DNA of 5,567 nucleotides from an uncultured Verrucomicrobiota bacterium (lineage in GTDB: Bacteria > Verrucomicrobiota > Verrucomicrobiia > Limisphaerales > SXTU01): NCBI GenBank assembly GCA_903863315.1, contig CAIPBN010000419.1, positions 1-5,567 of the forward strand, in the 5' to 3' direction. A program made the position numbers and the translations under genes. Below are positions 5,566-5,567 of the stretch, piece after piece; position 1 is the first letter of the stretch, and each line of letters opens with the position of its first letter. Below the pieces are notes generated by a model that was not told the origin of the DNA, searched no databases, and saw nothing but the letters and a program-made list of their open reading frames with translations.

Positions 5566-5567
5566 AC

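Overview
The window is about 5.6 kb of GC-rich bacterial chromosome with compact, mostly housekeeping content. The organism is probably a member of the PVC superphylum, most likely Verrucomicrobiota. This is inference from three things: a Tat-exported DUF1501 protein (a family strongly enriched in Planctomycetota and Verrucomicrobiota), a small RRM protein with a glycine-rich tail, and the near absence of Shine-Dalgarno sequences before most genes. No 16S or other taxonomic marker is present.

Layout, left to right. (1) Positions 1-813, minus strand: the 5' part of a gene for a multi-pass membrane protein that I cannot assign to a family; its 3' end lies outside the window. (2) Positions 835-1839, minus: asd, aspartate-semialdehyde dehydrogenase, with all catalytic residues. 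It is followed after 21 bp by the membrane-protein gene, so the two are probably co-transcribed. A near-consensus sigma-70-type promoter sits directly in front of asd and predicts an extremely short leader. (3) Positions 1997-3400, minus: a Tat-signal DUF1501 protein, without its frequent DUF1549/DUF1553 partner in view. (4) Positions 3527-3602, minus: tRNA-Lys(TTT) with an encoded CCA end. (5) Positions 3603-4173: a divergent gap of about 570 bp with no convincing gene. It holds a perfect inverted repeat, other small hairpins and a possible degraded HNH-like fragment. (6) Positions 4174-4578, plus: an RRM RNA-binding protein with a G/Y/R-rich tail, a good ribosome binding site and a strong intrinsic terminator. 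(7) Positions 4630-5565, minus: murQ, N-acetylmuramic acid 6-phosphate etherase, converging on the RRM gene. Its stop codon lies inside the T-tract of the RRM gene's terminator, and its start is non-ATG or lies beyond the right edge.

Functionally, asd (supplying the lysine/diaminopimelate, threonine and methionine branches) and murQ (recycling of peptidoglycan amino sugars) both touch cell-wall metabolism, but they are separate transcription units and nothing here ties them together. I found no CRISPR array, insertion sequence, integrase, toxin-antitoxin pair or defence system. The points most worth a second look are the unknown membrane protein coupled to asd, the near-leaderless asd promoter, the long gap upstream of the RRM gene, and the murQ start.
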